Below are positions 11,281 through 11,916 of a stretch of DNA of 11,916 nt, piece by piece (the first letter of the stretch is position 1; each line of letters starts with the position of its first letter). The notes under the pieces are model-generated. The model was not told the origin of the DNA. It was given only the letters and a program-made list of their open reading frames with translations, and did no database searches. The stretch is from contig MU647389.1 of the NCBI GenBank assembly GCA_026770585.1, positions 13,331-25,246 of the forward strand, in the 5' to 3' direction. Both the position numbers and the translations under genes were made by a program. The stretch is from Baffinella frigidus. Taxonomy: Eukaryota > Cryptophyceae > Cryptomonadales > Baffinellaceae.

Positions 11281-11313
11281 CCCCATGTAGGCATAGCCGG
11301 AGTGACTTTACAC
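11281..11313 (+). repeat. Short repeat shared with 8743-8773
   Basis: CCCCATGTAGGCATAGCCGG then AGTGACTTTACAC. The other copy is inside the 415-bp element and has a 2-base gap. Confidence 0.7.
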
Positions 11314-11654
11314 TCAGCGCCCAGGTATCCGAAAAACAAATCTGGCAAAAAGTTCCGGTACAATCGACTATTCTGCAGGGGTACTTCGGAGGTCGCCAGC
11401 GAGGTACTTACAGCCTGCGGATTGCTTACGGTAGGTAAGGGGGCTCCTACGAATTTTATAATGCAAAACAATTCGACAATTTGGTCAGCGCCCACGCATC
11501 CAGGGATCCACACGAGAACGCTAGAGGGGCCTATTTAAAACTGACGTGCTTTCAAAAGTGCGAATTTGTGTCCTTACGTTTAATTTCCTCAAGGCAAGTT
11601 GACTTTTGATACGCGACTCTGCTTAAATTACACAGTCAGGAGGTTACTTTACCT
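11314..11654. other. No gene assigned
   Basis: Contains CAGGGGTACTTCG (about 11378) and GCGAGGTACTTACAGCCTG (about 11400-11418), a possible internally deleted M1 pair but very short. CCTCAAGGCAAGTTGACTTT (about 11588) repeats the interior of the element at 552-689. ORFs on both strands lack supporting features. Confidence 0.45.
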
Positions 11655-11705
11655 TATCCTGGTACAAATATTTACAACCCCACATGTAAATAGGCCCCTC
11701 TAGCA
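11655..11705 (+). repeat. Dispersed repeat R50, copy 3 (partial)
   Basis: TATCCTGGTACAAATATTTA then CAACCCCACATGTAAATAGG, close to 2638-2676. The CGAGGTTGGAACAC part is missing upstream. Confidence 0.85.
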
Positions 11706-11727
11706 CCCTGGTGTGGATGGGTTGCGA

Positions 11728-11791
11728 GTCACTTTGTTTCAAAAAGTCGCGTTGGTTTTAACCTTCTGAGCCGGAGGTGAAACAAAGTGAC
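11728..11791. repeat. 64-bp stem-loop with 14-bp perfect arms
   Basis: GTCACTTTGTTTCA pairs with TGAAACAAAGTGAC, with weaker pairing further out (GGGTTGCGA against its diverged partner). The loop is 36 bases. Possibly a further foldback element. Confidence 0.75.
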
Positions 11792-11795
11792 CCTG

Positions 11796-11872
11796 CACCC
11801 ACCCCTTGCAACACGGTGAACCGCAACCGATCCCTTGAGACAACGTTGACCTTCAACCCATCCCTTCACGCA

Positions 11873-11873
<1 letters not shown>
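11796..11873 (+). repeat. Degenerate 29-30 bp tandem repeat, about 2.7 units
   Basis: Units begin CACCCACCCCTT (11796), CAACCGATCCCTT (11824) and CAACCCATCCCTT (11854) at near-regular spacing. The last unit is truncated by the poly-C run. Confidence 0.6.

Positions 11874-11916
<43 letters not shown>
11874..11916 (+). repeat. Poly-C homopolymer, 43 bases, at the window end
   Basis: Uninterrupted C to the last base. It may be a real homopolymer or a sequencing/assembly artefact at a contig end. Confidence 0.98.

Noticed and set aside
11374-11420. Internally deleted M1 copy
   Set aside because: Only about a dozen bases at each side match and no TA pair is clear; noted in the feature text only.

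Overview
This window is eukaryotic, repeat-dense, gene-poor DNA of subtelomeric character. It carries many interstitial blocks of the plant-type telomere repeat (CCCTAAA/TTTAGGG) with CCCCAAA and other variants, in both orientations. That repeat is shared by land plants, many green algae, dinoflagellates, cryptophytes and other protists. The single convincing ORF is GC-rich at third positions. A unicellular alga or similar protist is my best guess, but the sequence does not fix the lineage. The window starts in a pure (AT)n tract and ends in 43 consecutive C's, so it probably is a contig broken at simple sequence on both sides.

Layout. Positions 1-2360: telomere-like arrays separated by small GC-rich repeats, two adjacent hairpin elements (418-548, 552-689), a 62-bp duplication (1539/1720) and a foldback (2010-2151). 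2473-2873: palindrome, polypyrimidine tract, a dispersed repeat and a long foldback. 2951-5250: a nest of small TA-flanked inverted-repeat elements (family M1 copies A-F, one M2, one M3) inserted into older host repeats. 5350-6320: short dispersed repeats, a 260-bp TTTAGGG array and an interrupted repeat with an antisense ORF. 6380-7285: GGTCGACC/GGTGACCC clusters, hairpins and a 24-bp triplication. 7379-7882: the only credible gene, an acidic 167-residue protein of unknown function. 8171-9470: more repeats, an M1 copy split by a 415-bp inverted-repeat element, and the second M3. 9472-10020: telomere-like array, then a foldback with 79-bp arms whose loop holds part of an M1. 10250-11290: duplicated, broken minus-strand coding-like sequence with ankyrin-like fragments. 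11655-11916: dispersed repeat, hairpin, degenerate tandem repeat, poly-C.

The most informative result is that the window contains its own empty sites. Uninterrupted paralogues of the host repeats show that M1 elements duplicate a TA dinucleotide, as Tc1/mariner-type elements do, and they order some events: M1 insertion at a shared site, duplication of the host repeat, then a further M1 insertion. No transposase, RNA gene, CRISPR array or bacterial-type operon is visible, so the small elements must depend on a transposase encoded elsewhere.
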